The notes below the pieces were generated by a model, which ran no database searches, had not been told where the DNA came from, and saw nothing but the letters and a program-made list of their open reading frames with translations. A stretch of 13,413 bases of DNA from Sulfuritalea sp. (GTDB lineage: Bacteria > Pseudomonadota > Gammaproteobacteria > Burkholderiales > Rhodocyclaceae), in NCBI GenBank assembly GCA_023229545.1, contig JALNZB010000049.1:1-13413 (forward strand), in the 5' to 3' direction. Positions 1 through 5,805 of this stretch are shown here, piece by piece (positions within the stretch are counted from its first letter, which is position 1; the number at the start of each line of letters is the position of its first letter). The translations under genes were made by a program, and so were the position numbers.

Positions 1-176
1 CCCGACCCTTCCGGAGAAGAAGGAATTCTGGCGCTGGCAGGAGAACGTCTGGGTCGATGACAGTCGGGACTGGAAGAGCGCCGGGATCGTCACTTGCGGC
101 ATCGATGTCGGCTCGGTATCGTCGCAGACCGTGCTCATTGTCGACGGTGAACTATGCAGTTTCAACAGCATGCGCA
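1..176 (+). repeat. Direct repeat copy A (bzdQ 5' segment)
   Basis: Same orientation as 3293-3468. 170/176 bases match, with all six mismatches between 128 and 158 and flanking identity at 1-127 and 159-176. The two copies lie about 3.3 kb apart and could recombine to delete the lipoprotein, the remnant and hicAB. Confidence 0.95.
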
Positions 177-199
177 GTACGGCATGGTCTGCTCGATGA
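1..199 (+). pseudogene. Truncated second copy of bzdQ (5' part only)
   Basis: Positions 1-176 align without gaps to 3293-3468 inside the intact bzdQ, with 170 of 176 bases identical; 1-127 are identical. Frame 2 therefore reads codons 12-69 of BzdQ, including the ASKHA nucleotide-binding start GIDVGSVSSQ. After 176 the similarity stops abruptly, and the frame runs a few codons into transposase sequence to a TGA at 197-199. The 4Fe-4S cysteine region and the rest of the protein are missing, so this cannot work as a reductase subunit. The six differences lie at 128, 139, 149, 154, 156 and 158 and change A54T, M57I, Q61E, Y63C and G64S relative to the intact copy. The true 5' end lies left of the window. 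I infer a duplicated bzdQ (or the end of a second bzdNOPQ set) cut by IS insertion and deletion. Confidence 0.85.
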
Positions 200-445
200 G
201 CCGCAAGCGCAACGCGAATTGATGGGACAACGCCTCCTTGGAGAGCTTCTTTAACAGCTTGAAGAATGAGCGGGTGCATGTCACCCGCTACCGTACGCTG
301 CCCGACGCGGAGGCCGACCTGTTCGACTACATCGAAACCGTTCTACAACCGGAGACGGCAGCATTCCACGCTCAGCTACGCCTCGCCAATGAAATTCCTG
401 GAAGATTGGATCAACACGCAGCATGAGCAGCAATTGGTGGCATAA
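178..445 (+). pseudogene. IS3-family transposase (OrfB) 3' remnant, degenerate
   Basis: The translation from 178 in frame 1 reads YGMVCSMSRKRNAN, a TGA stop at 220-222, then WDNASLESFFNSLKNERVH and on to FDYIET. After a +1 shift near 338-341 it continues in frame 2 as FYNRRRQHSTLSYASPMKFLEDW and ends at TAA 443-445. WDNA-x-x-ESFF-x-SLK-x-E and FYN-x-x-R-x-H-x-x-L are the well-known C-terminal signature of the IS3-family rve (DDE) transposase, including the last acidic catalytic residue (the E of ESFF). Only about 88 of roughly 280 residues remain. The internal stop, the frameshift and the missing 5' part mean it is inactive. I could not identify a convincing terminal inverted repeat downstream of 445. 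The remnant abuts the truncated bzdQ copy directly. Confidence 0.85.
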
Positions 446-529
446 TGCCGATGGGTTGGAAGATGACAAACAGAGGGAAGCTCAATCCGCATCACCACAA
501 TTTTCCAACAGCCAATCACGTAAGACTTT

Positions 530-545
530 CCCAGGTAATTCTGGG
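530..545 (+). other. Weak hairpin in leader of the lipoprotein gene
   Basis: CCCAG (530-534) and CTGGG (541-545) form a 5-bp stem with a 6-nt loop, about 30 nt upstream of the start codon. Its meaning is unknown. The rest of 446-575 shows no gene and no promoter that I can defend. Confidence 0.25.
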
Positions 546-575
546 TAGGGCTGAATAGATACAAAAGGGAATTGA

Positions 576-2165
576 ATGATCGGCCATAAAATCGGGCAAA
601 CCTCGTTTCGTTGTCTTTCACTTATTCTTGTCTTGCTGGCACTTGCCCTGAGCGGTTGCGGCGGGGGTGGTGGCGGTAGTTCGGCTTCCGCTGACACATC
701 TTCTGGCGGCAGCTCAGCGCCTACCGGCGTCATCACGGGTGTTGCCGCAGTGGGGCTGCCCTTGGCACAAGGCACGGTTACCGTCAAGGATGCTACGGGC
801 TCACAACTCCAGTCAGCCGTAATCGATTCGGCAACTGGGGGGTTCACGCTCAACGCCATCGGCGGCACGCCACCCTATTTCCTCATGGCCCAAGGCAAAA
901 ACCCGACCACCAACGCTGACGTCACCCTGTACTCGATTGCCACTGAGCGGGGAACGGCCAACATCAACCCGCTCACCAATCTCATCGTCGCCACAGCAGC
1001 CCTGAATGTTGACCCCGCTGTCAAGGATCCGGCGGCGCTTTTCTCCGACCCGGCACGCTTCAAGGATATAACCAGCATTCAGCTGAGCAACGCCAAGACA
1101 AATGTCATGGCCAACCTGTCACCGCAGGTGCTCGTCTCGCTCCAGACCAATGGCGCGGCCAGCGTCGATCCGATCCGCGACGCCTTCGCTGTGGGCAAGG
1201 GACTGGACAAGGTCTTCGACAATTACGCCATCCATGTTGACGGCACAAACGGGCAGGTTCAGGTCACGGATTTGAAGGATACGTCGGTACCCATGCCGGC
1301 TGTTTCGCTAATGAAATTGGGCCCGGCCAGCGTCATCGCCGGCAGCTATTACTATTCCAGCGCGGCATTCAACGCGCTGTTCGTGGTCAGCAGCAATGGT
1401 GGTATCTATGGCCTGACCAGCGCAGGAAGCTATCAGGGCAACCTGATGCTGGTTGATCCCGTTGCCAGTGTTTACACGGCCCGACTTACTCTCATGTCGC
1501 CGAGCGGAACCAGCAGCAGCATCACTAGCCGCGTTACTTTCGCCGGCGACACGAAACAGTTGGTTCTGGGGAGTATTGCGGCCGGAGGCGGCGACCTAGC
1601 TTTGGGCTGGGCGGGGGGTGCGAATTCCACGATCCTGGCTGCCGACGTCCAAGACTTTCTGATTGTAGATCAAACCCACAATGTGACGCTCAATCGCGAC
1701 CCCACCCATAAATTGACCTATTTGCCGGGTGGCAACGGCGGCGGCAGTCTCGTTAGTAGCGGCGATCTCTGGATACTGGCACCGGATGCTTTTGCGTTCG
1801 TTGGATCGGTACAGGTAACCGATGCGAATTCCACTATCAACATAGAAATCGCGGCGGCGATGTCGACAGCTTCCATAGTGGCATCCCTTCCACTTGGTGG
1901 GCAAGTTACAGTGGGAACAATCACTATCGGGGGGGGCGGCAGTCTCCAGGCTCAAGGTACTTCCACTGCTATCACCAACTGGAGCCAGTTTGCCATTGGC
2001 GCAAGAAGTGAAAAATTTGAGCTTTACGGTGGCGGCGCAGTGTCGAACATGGCGACTATGGCGGGAACGCCGACAGCTCTAACCGTCATTTCGGCTAACT
2101 ATGCGGTCACTAGCACTGGTGCTATTTCGATCACTCCTGTGTCGCTATCCGTAGACCCACAATAA
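576..2165 (+). CDS. Secreted lipoprotein of unknown function, 529 aa
   Basis: The N-terminus is a typical lipoprotein signal: positive and polar residues, a hydrophobic stretch at about 14-25, and the lipobox L25-S26-G27-C28. Cys28 would be acylated, and the mature protein would begin with a poly-glycine/serine tether (about 28-48). Residues about 50-110 (GVAAVGLPLAQGTVTVKD through GGFTLNAIGG) resemble the beta-sandwich carboxypeptidase-regulatory-like domain common in betaproteobacterial surface lipoproteins. A short conserved-looking ANINPLTNLIVATAAL follows. The remainder is rich in Gly, Ser, Thr, Ala and Val and looks like beta-rich extracellular sequence with no catalytic motif I recognise. 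The start is supported by AAGGGA about 8 nt upstream. It stands alone and ends just before a hairpin terminator. By eye its GC content is lower than that of the bzd and clpB genes. No function is assigned; surface attachment or substrate binding would be guesses. Confidence 0.85.
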   Translation: MIGHKIGQTSFRCLSLILVLLALALSGCGGGGGGSSASADTSSGGSSAPTGVITGVAAVGLPLAQGTVTVKDATGSQLQSAVIDSATGGFTLNAIGGTPPYFLMAQGKNPTTNADVTLYSIATERGTANINPLTNLIVATAALNVDPAVKDPAALFSDPARFKDITSIQLSNAKTNVMANLSPQVLVSLQTNGAASVDPIRDAFAVGKGLDKVFDNYAIHVDGTNGQVQVTDLKDTSVPMPAVSLMKLGPASVIAGSYYYSSAAFNALFVVSSNGGIYGLTSAGSYQGNLMLVDPVASVYTARLTLMSPSGTSSSITSRVTFAGDTKQLVLGSIAAGGGDLALGWAGGANSTILAADVQDFLIVDQTHNVTLNRDPTHKLTYLPGGNGGGSLVSSGDLWILAPDAFAFVGSVQVTDANSTINIEIAAAMSTASIVASLPLGGQVTVGTITIGGGGSLQAQGTSTAITNWSQFAIGARSEKFELYGGGAVSNMATMAGTPTALTVISANYAVTSTGAISITPVSLSVDPQ

Positions 2166-2181
2166 CCAATCCCCAAAACAA

Positions 2182-2218
2182 AAAACCATCACCCCATTTT
2201 CGCGGAAGTGATGGTTTT
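2182..2218 (+). terminator. Hairpin terminator after the lipoprotein gene
   Basis: A perfect 11-bp stem, AAAACCATCAC (2182-2192) with GTGATGGTTTT (2208-2218), encloses a 15-nt loop and starts 17 nt after the stop codon. The descending arm ends in TTTT, as in intrinsic terminators, although no longer U-tract follows. The A/T-flanked stem could work on either strand. Confidence 0.7.
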
Positions 2219-2234
2219 CGTGGTTGCTACCGGC

Positions 2235-2252
2235 TTCCCGCTTGCGCGGGAA
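2235..2252. repeat. REP-like palindrome (TTCCCGC-TTGC-GCGGGAA)
   Basis: A perfect 7-bp inverted repeat with a 4-nt loop, in the sequence context CCGGC-TTCCCGC...GGGAACG. Short palindromes of the form TTCCCGC-n-GCGGGAA are widespread intergenic repeats in beta- and gammaproteobacteria and in Neisseria (dRS3-like). A repeat family is inferred from the form only, since just one copy is in this window. Confidence 0.5.
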
Positions 2253-2278
2253 CGCCTAGCTTTTAGCCCCCGCAGCGT

Positions 2279-2495
2279 TTGGCGTTGGCCGCCGCCATCG
2301 TCGCCATGAAATACTTCTTCAAGGCCTACGCCATTGACGGACGCCTGCGCGACATCATCGAAAAGCGGCGCCTGACCGAGCTCAACGTCAATCTGGCTTT
2401 CAGTATGGCCGACTTCAAGGCCGTGCCCAAAAGAATGGCGCGACAAGATTCCCGAGTACGTGAAGGACTACGTCTCGCTTAACCAGTTCATGTAG
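2279..2495 (+). pseudogene. Frameshifted 3' remnant of an unidentified gene
   Basis: Frame 2 from 2279 codes for a plausible alpha-helical peptide (LAAAIVAMKYFFKAYAIDG, LRDIIEKRRLTELNVNLAF, SMADFKAVPK). A single extra base in the A-run at 2429-2432 then shifts the message to frame 3, which continues smoothly as EWRDKIPEYVKDYVSLNQFM and stops at TAG 2493-2495. Joining the two frames gives a natural-looking C-terminus of about 72 residues with no start signal, so it is best read as the tail of a larger deleted gene. I do not recognise the family firmly; a restriction-modification or helicase subunit C-terminus is a guess. It lies between the REP-like palindrome and the hicAB promoter region, in what looks like a rearrangement-prone stretch. 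Confidence 0.5.
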
Positions 2496-2514
2496 GAGTT
2501 GGTCTACCGGCCAA

Positions 2515-2537
2515 TTTGGCAGGCAGTGTCTGCCAAA
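2515..2537. promoter_or_regulatory. Inverted repeat upstream of hicAB, possible operator
   Basis: TTTGGCAG (2515-2522) and CTGCCAAA (2530-2537) are perfect 8-bp arms separated by 7 nt. It lies 35 bp upstream of the proposed hicA -35 box. HicB-type antitoxins usually autoregulate through palindromes at their promoter, so an operator is possible. It could equally be the terminator of the remnant gene ending at 2495. Confidence 0.4.
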
Positions 2538-2572
2538 CTTCATGGCTGGTAGCTGTGCCGGTGCTATGCCGG

Positions 2573-2601
2573 TTGAAAAGTGGTGCCGCTATTGGTACCA
2601 T
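2573..2601 (+). promoter_or_regulatory. Candidate sigma-70 promoter of hicAB
   Basis: A -35 TTGAAA (2573-2578, 5/6 matches) and a -10 TACCAT (2596-2601, 4/6) are separated by exactly 17 nt. The predicted start site falls at about 2608, the A of the hicA ATG, which fits the absence of a Shine-Dalgarno sequence before hicA. Confidence 0.45.
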
Positions 2602-2607
2602 TGATTC

Positions 2608-2865
2608 ATGGCGTCTTCCACCAAAATCCTCGACCAGATGCGACGCGAACCGGGCAACGTGCGGTTCGGCGATCTCAAGAAGGTTTGCCAGGCGTATTTC
2701 GGGAAGCCGCGCCAGACGGGCACCAGCCACGCCATCTTCAAGACGCCCTGGGTGGGCGATCCACGAATCAACATCCAGGACGACAAAGGCAAGGCCAAGG
2801 CGTATCAGGTCAGGCAGGTGCTGCTTGCAATCGAAAAACTGGAGGGCATGCGCAATGAGCGTTGA
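2608..2865 (+). CDS. hicA: HicA-family toxin (mRNA interferase), 85 aa
   Basis: A small basic protein with the HicA double-stranded-RNA-binding-like fold signature: VRFGDLKKVCQAYF, then R-Q-T-G-T-S-H41-A-I-F, where the Gly-x-Ser-His is the usual catalytic-histidine motif. A C-terminal GKAKAYQVRQVLLAIEK follows, as in the longer HicA variants. HicA toxins cleave mRNA (and tmRNA) in a translation-independent manner and are neutralised by HicB. The downstream gene overlaps this one by 11 bp and encodes a HicB-like antitoxin, giving the classical toxin-first order. No Shine-Dalgarno is visible upstream of the ATG. The candidate promoter places transcription at or very near the start codon, so translation may be leaderless. 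The function follows from family and partner, not from any test of activity. Confidence 0.82.
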   Translation: MASSTKILDQMRREPGNVRFGDLKKVCQAYFGKPRQTGTSHAIFKTPWVGDPRINIQDDKGKAKAYQVRQVLLAIEKLEGMRNER

Positions 2866-3178
2866 CCACTACACCTACCGCGTCACCTGGTCGACCGAGG
2901 ACGGCGAACATGTCGGTTTGTGCGCCGAATTTCCGTCGTTGTCGTGGCTGTCGAAAACACCGGAGGCGGCGCTGAAGGGAATTCGGCGCGTCGTGTCCGA
3001 GGTGATTGCCGACATGCAAACTGCCGGCGAGGCTATCCCTGTTCCCCTGGCGGAGAAGCACTACAGCGGCGAGTTCCGCGTCCGCATCCCGCCGCAGGTG
3101 CATCGCGCTCTGGCGACACAGGCGGCGGAGCAGGGCGTCAGCCTGAATCGGCTGGCGAGCGCAAAACTTGCGGCGTGA
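2855..3178 (+). CDS. hicB: HicB-family antitoxin, 107 aa
   Basis: The ATG at 2855 overlaps the 3' end of hicA by 11 bp, which implies translational coupling. GGAGGG lies 8 nt upstream, inside hicA, and serves as ribosome-binding site. Residues about 5-65 (YTYRVTWSTEDGEHVGLCAEF, then the helix LSKTPEAALKGIRRVVSEVIADM) match the partially degraded RNase H-like HicB domain that caps the toxin. Residues about 70-107 (SGEFRVRIPPQVHRALATQA, then GVSLNRLASAKLA) are a ribbon-helix-helix DNA-binding tail, the part that would autorepress the operon. Longer upstream in-frame starts exist, but they run through hicA and lack support. It is immediately followed by bzdQ on the same strand, 82 bp away. Confidence 0.85.
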   Translation: MSVDHYTYRVTWSTEDGEHVGLCAEFPSLSWLSKTPEAALKGIRRVVSEVIADMQTAGEAIPVPLAEKHYSGEFRVRIPPQVHRALATQAAEQGVSLNRLASAKLAA

Positions 3179-3189
3179 ATCTGAATTGT

Positions 3190-3204
3190 GGAGTCACTGA
3201 CTCC
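3190..3204. promoter_or_regulatory. Palindrome between hicB and bzdQ
   Basis: GGAGTCACTGACTCC is a 7-bp perfect inverted repeat around a single central base, 56 bp upstream of the bzdQ ATG. Such compact dyads are usually operator sites; it is not the TGCA-type site known for BzdR. It lacks a T-tract, so a terminator is less likely. No convincing -35/-10 pair was found in the 82-bp gap. Confidence 0.35.
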
Positions 3205-3260
3205 CCAATCATCGGTACAAACCGCCGTATCGCCAGCGCCGACTTTTGTGATTCAGGATA

Positions 3261-4172
3261 ATGAGCGAAACGATGAATGCAGAAACACTAGCCCCGACCC
3301 TTCCGGAGAAGAAGGAATTCTGGCGCTGGCAGGAGAACGTCTGGGTCGATGACAGTCGGGACTGGAAGAGCGCCGGGATCGTCACTTGCGGCATCGATGT
3401 CGGCTCGGTATCGTCGCAGGCCGTGCTCATGGTCGACGGTCAACTCTACGGTTTCAACAGCATGCGCACCGGCAACAATTCGCCGGATTCGGCCACCCAC
3501 GCGCTGGCCGGCGTCATGGAAAAGTGCGGCATGAAACTGGAGGACATTCACTATGTCGTCGGCACCGGCTACGGTCGCGTCAATGTGCCCTTCGCGCATC
3601 GGGCTCTCACCGAGATCGCTTGCCATGCACGCGGCGCCAACTACATGGGCGGCAGCGGTGTGCGCACCATTCTCGACATGGGAGGCCAGGACTGCAAGGC
3701 GATTCGCTGCGATGAACGGGGCAAGGTTACCCGCTTCCTGATGAACGACAAGTGCGCCGCCGGCACCGGGCGCGGCATGGAGGTGATCGCCGACCTGATG
3801 CAGATTCCGATTGCCGAACTCGGTCCGCGTTCCTTCGATGTCGATGTCGAACCGGCGGCGGTGTCGTCGGTCTGCGTGGTGTTCGCCAAGTCCGAGGCGC
3901 TGGGTTTGCTCAAGGCCGGCTACACCAAGAACAAGGTGATCGCCGCGTATTGCCAGGCCATGGCCGAGCGCGTGGTGTCCTTGCTGGAGCGGGTCGGCGT
4001 CGAGGAGGACTTTTTCATCACCGGCGGCATCGCCAAGAATCCCGGCATCGTCAGGCGCATCGAGAAGCTGCTTGGCATCAAGGCAATGGAGAGCCAGGTG
4101 GATAGCCAGATCGCCGGGGCGCTCGGCGCCGCGCTGTTCGCTTACACGCTGATGTCGAAGAAAGCCGCCTGA
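3261..4172 (+). CDS. bzdQ: Benzoyl-CoA reductase ATPase/activase subunit (BzdQ, BcrD-type), 303 aa
   Basis: A BadF/BadG/BcrA/BcrD-family ASKHA ATPase subunit. ATP hydrolysis here drives low-potential electrons to the ring-reducing subunits of class I benzoyl-CoA reductase, in the cytoplasm under anoxic conditions. Visible motifs: phosphate loop C43-GIDVGSVSSQ (about 43-53); GTGYGR (101-106); second ATPase loop LDMGGQD (138-144); NDKC165AAGTGRG and SSVC205VVFAKSE, whose cysteines bind the 4Fe-4S cluster bridging the paired ATPase subunits; and ITGGIAKN near the C-terminus. The N-terminal extension EFWRWQENVWVDD (19-31), length near 300 aa, and a following bzdM-like ferredoxin point to the Azoarcus-type BzdQ rather than the shorter Thauera BcrD. 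The start is uncertain: AGGA lies only 2 nt before the 3261 ATG, and an in-frame ATG at 3273 (Met5) is a reasonable alternative. Part of its 5' end is duplicated at 1-176. Confidence 0.92.
   Translation: MSETMNAETLAPTLPEKKEFWRWQENVWVDDSRDWKSAGIVTCGIDVGSVSSQAVLMVDGQLYGFNSMRTGNNSPDSATHALAGVMEKCGMKLEDIHYVVGTGYGRVNVPFAHRALTEIACHARGANYMGGSGVRTILDMGGQDCKAIRCDERGKVTRFLMNDKCAAGTGRGMEVIADLMQIPIAELGPRSFDVDVEPAAVSSVCVVFAKSEALGLLKAGYTKNKVIAAYCQAMAERVVSLLERVGVEEDFFITGGIAKNPGIVRRIEKLLGIKAMESQVDSQIAGALGAALFAYTLMSKKAA
3293..3468 (+). repeat. Direct repeat copy B (inside intact bzdQ)
   Basis: Partner of the repeat at 1-176. It covers codons 12-69 of the intact bzdQ. Confidence 0.95.
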
Positions 4173-4184
4173 CCGGGGAAGTGC

Positions 4185-4469
4185 ATGATCGCCAATTACG
4201 GTTACAAGGACGGTTCGGGCGAGTACTACATCAGCATCGACACCGACCAGTGCATCTCGTGTTCCGCTGCGCGCGCCTGCCTGACGGCGTGCCCGCAGCA
4301 GATGTTCGAGATCATCAGCGATGACTACGACGACGAGGTGGCGCGGATCAGGCAGGCGAACTGCCGCACCCTGGCCTATGACTGCGCGGAGTGCAAGCCC
4401 GCCGCCGGCTACGGTCGCCTGCCGTGCGTTGCGGCCTGCACGCCGGGTGCGATCAGGCACGCGTGGTAG
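4185..4469 (+). CDS. bzdM: 2[4Fe-4S] ferredoxin of the benzoyl-CoA pathway (BzdM-like), 94 aa
   Basis: A small acidic protein with two cysteine groups: C23-x2-C26-x5-C32-x3-C36-P and C60-x6-C67-x2-C70-x10-C81-x3-C85-P. These supply more than the eight ligands needed for two 4Fe-4S clusters; the spacing is expanded relative to clostridial ferredoxins, as I recall for BzdM. It begins 12 nt after bzdQ with a good GGGGAAG ribosome-binding site. In Azoarcus bzd clusters the ferredoxin gene directly follows bzdQ, so the order supports its role as electron donor to benzoyl-CoA reductase. The reductant that recharges it (for example 2-oxoglutarate:ferredoxin oxidoreductase or a BzdV-like enzyme) is not encoded here. 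It ends 64 bp before the convergent YeeE/YedE gene, with no clear terminator between them. Confidence 0.88.
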   Translation: MIANYGYKDGSGEYYISIDTDQCISCSAARACLTACPQQMFEIISDDYDDEVARIRQANCRTLAYDCAECKPAAGYGRLPCVAACTPGAIRHAW

Positions 4470-4533
4470 GCGGGGCGGCTCCCATGGCGCGGAGTCGGCA
4501 ACTTATTTGGCTTGATGCGAGCCTGAATATCGC

Positions 4534-5769
4534 CTACAGCAGAGTGAATTTTTCGGTGGTTTCGTTATATCGAACCAGCGCATACCACAGCAGCAACAAG
4601 CCGCCGCCTATCAGCAGGGTCCAGCCCCAACTGCCGATCAGCTCCGGAAAGTAGATCTGGTAGCCGAGCCTGGTCATCACGGCATTGTCGTCGTCGATTG
4701 TGGTCAGGCCATATTTTCTGAACAGGGCGGCGGCAGTGGAACCCGTCCAGGAGAAGAAGAACATCGTTACCCACAGCTTGATGTGCCCTTCGCCCATGCG
4801 CCACAGCGAACCCGATGCACAGCCGCCGGCGAAGACCATGCCGATACCGAAAATCAGGCCGCCCAGCAGCGAACCGATCCAGAACGTGGTCGGGATCGCG
4901 TCATAAGGATCGATGATCTTCTTCTGGAACAGCAGAGCGGCGATCGGGATACCGATCGCCAACGCCAGAATCACGGCCTTGGTCATGTCACCCTCGGCCG
5001 TCACGAAGGGTTCGCGAAAAGCGCGGGCGAAGCACAAACGCGCGCGGTGCATGATGAAGCCGATGGCGAATCCGGCGATAACGATCAGAGCGAGGGAGCT
5101 CAGTTGCCGGTTATCGGCGCCGTACCATTGCGTGGACCAGGTCAGCACGCCGATGACGACGGCAAACCCCAGCAAAGGATATTTGTTCCTGACGCCGTCC
5201 GGAACATTGAGTGCGGGCGGCGCCTGCATGCCCCACTCGATGTTGTCCAGCGTCCATAGCAGCAGCTTGAGGCCGATGGCTGCGCCCGCGAGCAGGCCGG
5301 CCCACATGGCCCAACCTGCGGGAGAGGAGTGCAGTACCGGATTGAAGAAGCCACCGGTGGTACAACCGCCGGCGAGCGCGGCGCCGATGCCAAGCAAACA
5401 GCCACCCACGGCAGCCCAGAGGTATTCCAGCTTTGGCGGGCGATTGGGATTGAATTGACGCGACAGCAGTGCGGCGGTGAACGCGCCCAGCACCAGCATG
5501 ATGTTCATTAGTGACATGCGGTGCATCAGGAGACCATCGAGATCGGGGGATATGCCGAGCAGCGGACCGAGGCCGATCAGATTGTTGAGCCAGTCACCCC
5601 AAAACCTGACGCCGCCAAACACGCCCCACACCGTGCCATTAAGCATCAAGCCAATGATGACGACCACCAGCAGGACGGCGCCGAGGAAGGGCGACCATTC
5701 GTCGACAAATATCTTTTCGTAATCTTCCTTGAAACCTGACATCCAGCCCGAGTTGTTATCGCTGCTCAT
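4534..5769 (-). CDS. YeeE/YedE-family (TsuA-like) sulfur-compound transporter, 411 aa
   Basis: A polytopic membrane protein with roughly nine to ten hydrophobic segments and the internal pseudo-repeat of the YeeE/YedE family. The three signature cysteines are present: AGGC136TTGG, HRARLC246FARAFREP and AGGC317ASGSLWRMGEGH. In the thiosulfate importer TsuA, equivalent membrane cysteines relay the sulfur anion, so uptake of thiosulfate or a related sulfane-sulfur species is the likely activity; the substrate cannot be read from sequence. A cytosolic N-terminus of about 24 residues precedes the first segment. The ATG at 5769 has GGGAG 7 nt upstream. It is second in an apparent operon, 36 bp after the octaheme cytochrome, so the two may handle the same sulfur compound. 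It converges on bzdM. Confidence 0.9.
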   Translation of the reverse strand: MSSDNNSGWMSGFKEDYEKIFVDEWSPFLGAVLLVVVIIGLMLNGTVWGVFGGVRFWGDWLNNLIGLGPLLGISPDLDGLLMHRMSLMNIMLVLGAFTAALLSRQFNPNRPPKLEYLWAAVGGCLLGIGAALAGGCTTGGFFNPVLHSSPAGWAMWAGLLAGAAIGLKLLLWTLDNIEWGMQAPPALNVPDGVRNKYPLLGFAVVIGVLTWSTQWYGADNRQLSSLALIVIAGFAIGFIMHRARLCFARAFREPFVTAEGDMTKAVILALAIGIPIAALLFQKKIIDPYDAIPTTFWIGSLLGGLIFGIGMVFAGGCASGSLWRMGEGHIKLWVTMFFFSWTGSTAAALFRKYGLTTIDDDNAVMTRLGYQIYFPELIGSWGWTLLIGGGLLLLWYALVRYNETTEKFTLL

Positions 5770-5795
5770 TGTTGTTCTCCCTTTATTGGTGGCAT
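5766..5795 (-). CDS. Nine-codon mini-ORF overlapping the YeeE start (speculative)
   Basis: In the 36-bp gap, ATG at 5795 opens a frame encoding MPPIKGEQQ whose TGA overlaps the YeeE ATG as ATGA. Its own GGAG lies 6 nt upstream, directly after the cytochrome stop. The sequence before this ATG (GGAGAACAACATG) nearly repeats the sequence before the real start (GGAGAACAACAATG), so it may be a duplicated ribosome-binding region rather than a gene. If translated, it would couple YeeE translation to that of the upstream gene. Confidence 0.25.
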   Translation of the reverse strand: MPPIKGEQQ

Positions 5796-5805
5796 GTTGT
5801 TCTCC

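Noticed and set aside
446..575. Right terminal inverted repeat of the IS3 element or a riboswitch in the lipoprotein leader
   Set aside because: No left end exists for comparison, and only a weak 5-bp hairpin is visible; neither could be supported.
2516..2854. N-terminal extension of HicB
   Set aside because: It runs across hicA in a different frame; the 2855 start has GGAGGG upstream and gives a normal-length antitoxin.
3288..4460. 390-aa open frame on the minus strand opposite bzdQ and bzdM
   Set aside because: It is antisense to two genes with clear family motifs; its Ala/His/Arg/Asp-rich translation is the usual shadow of high-GC coding sequence.
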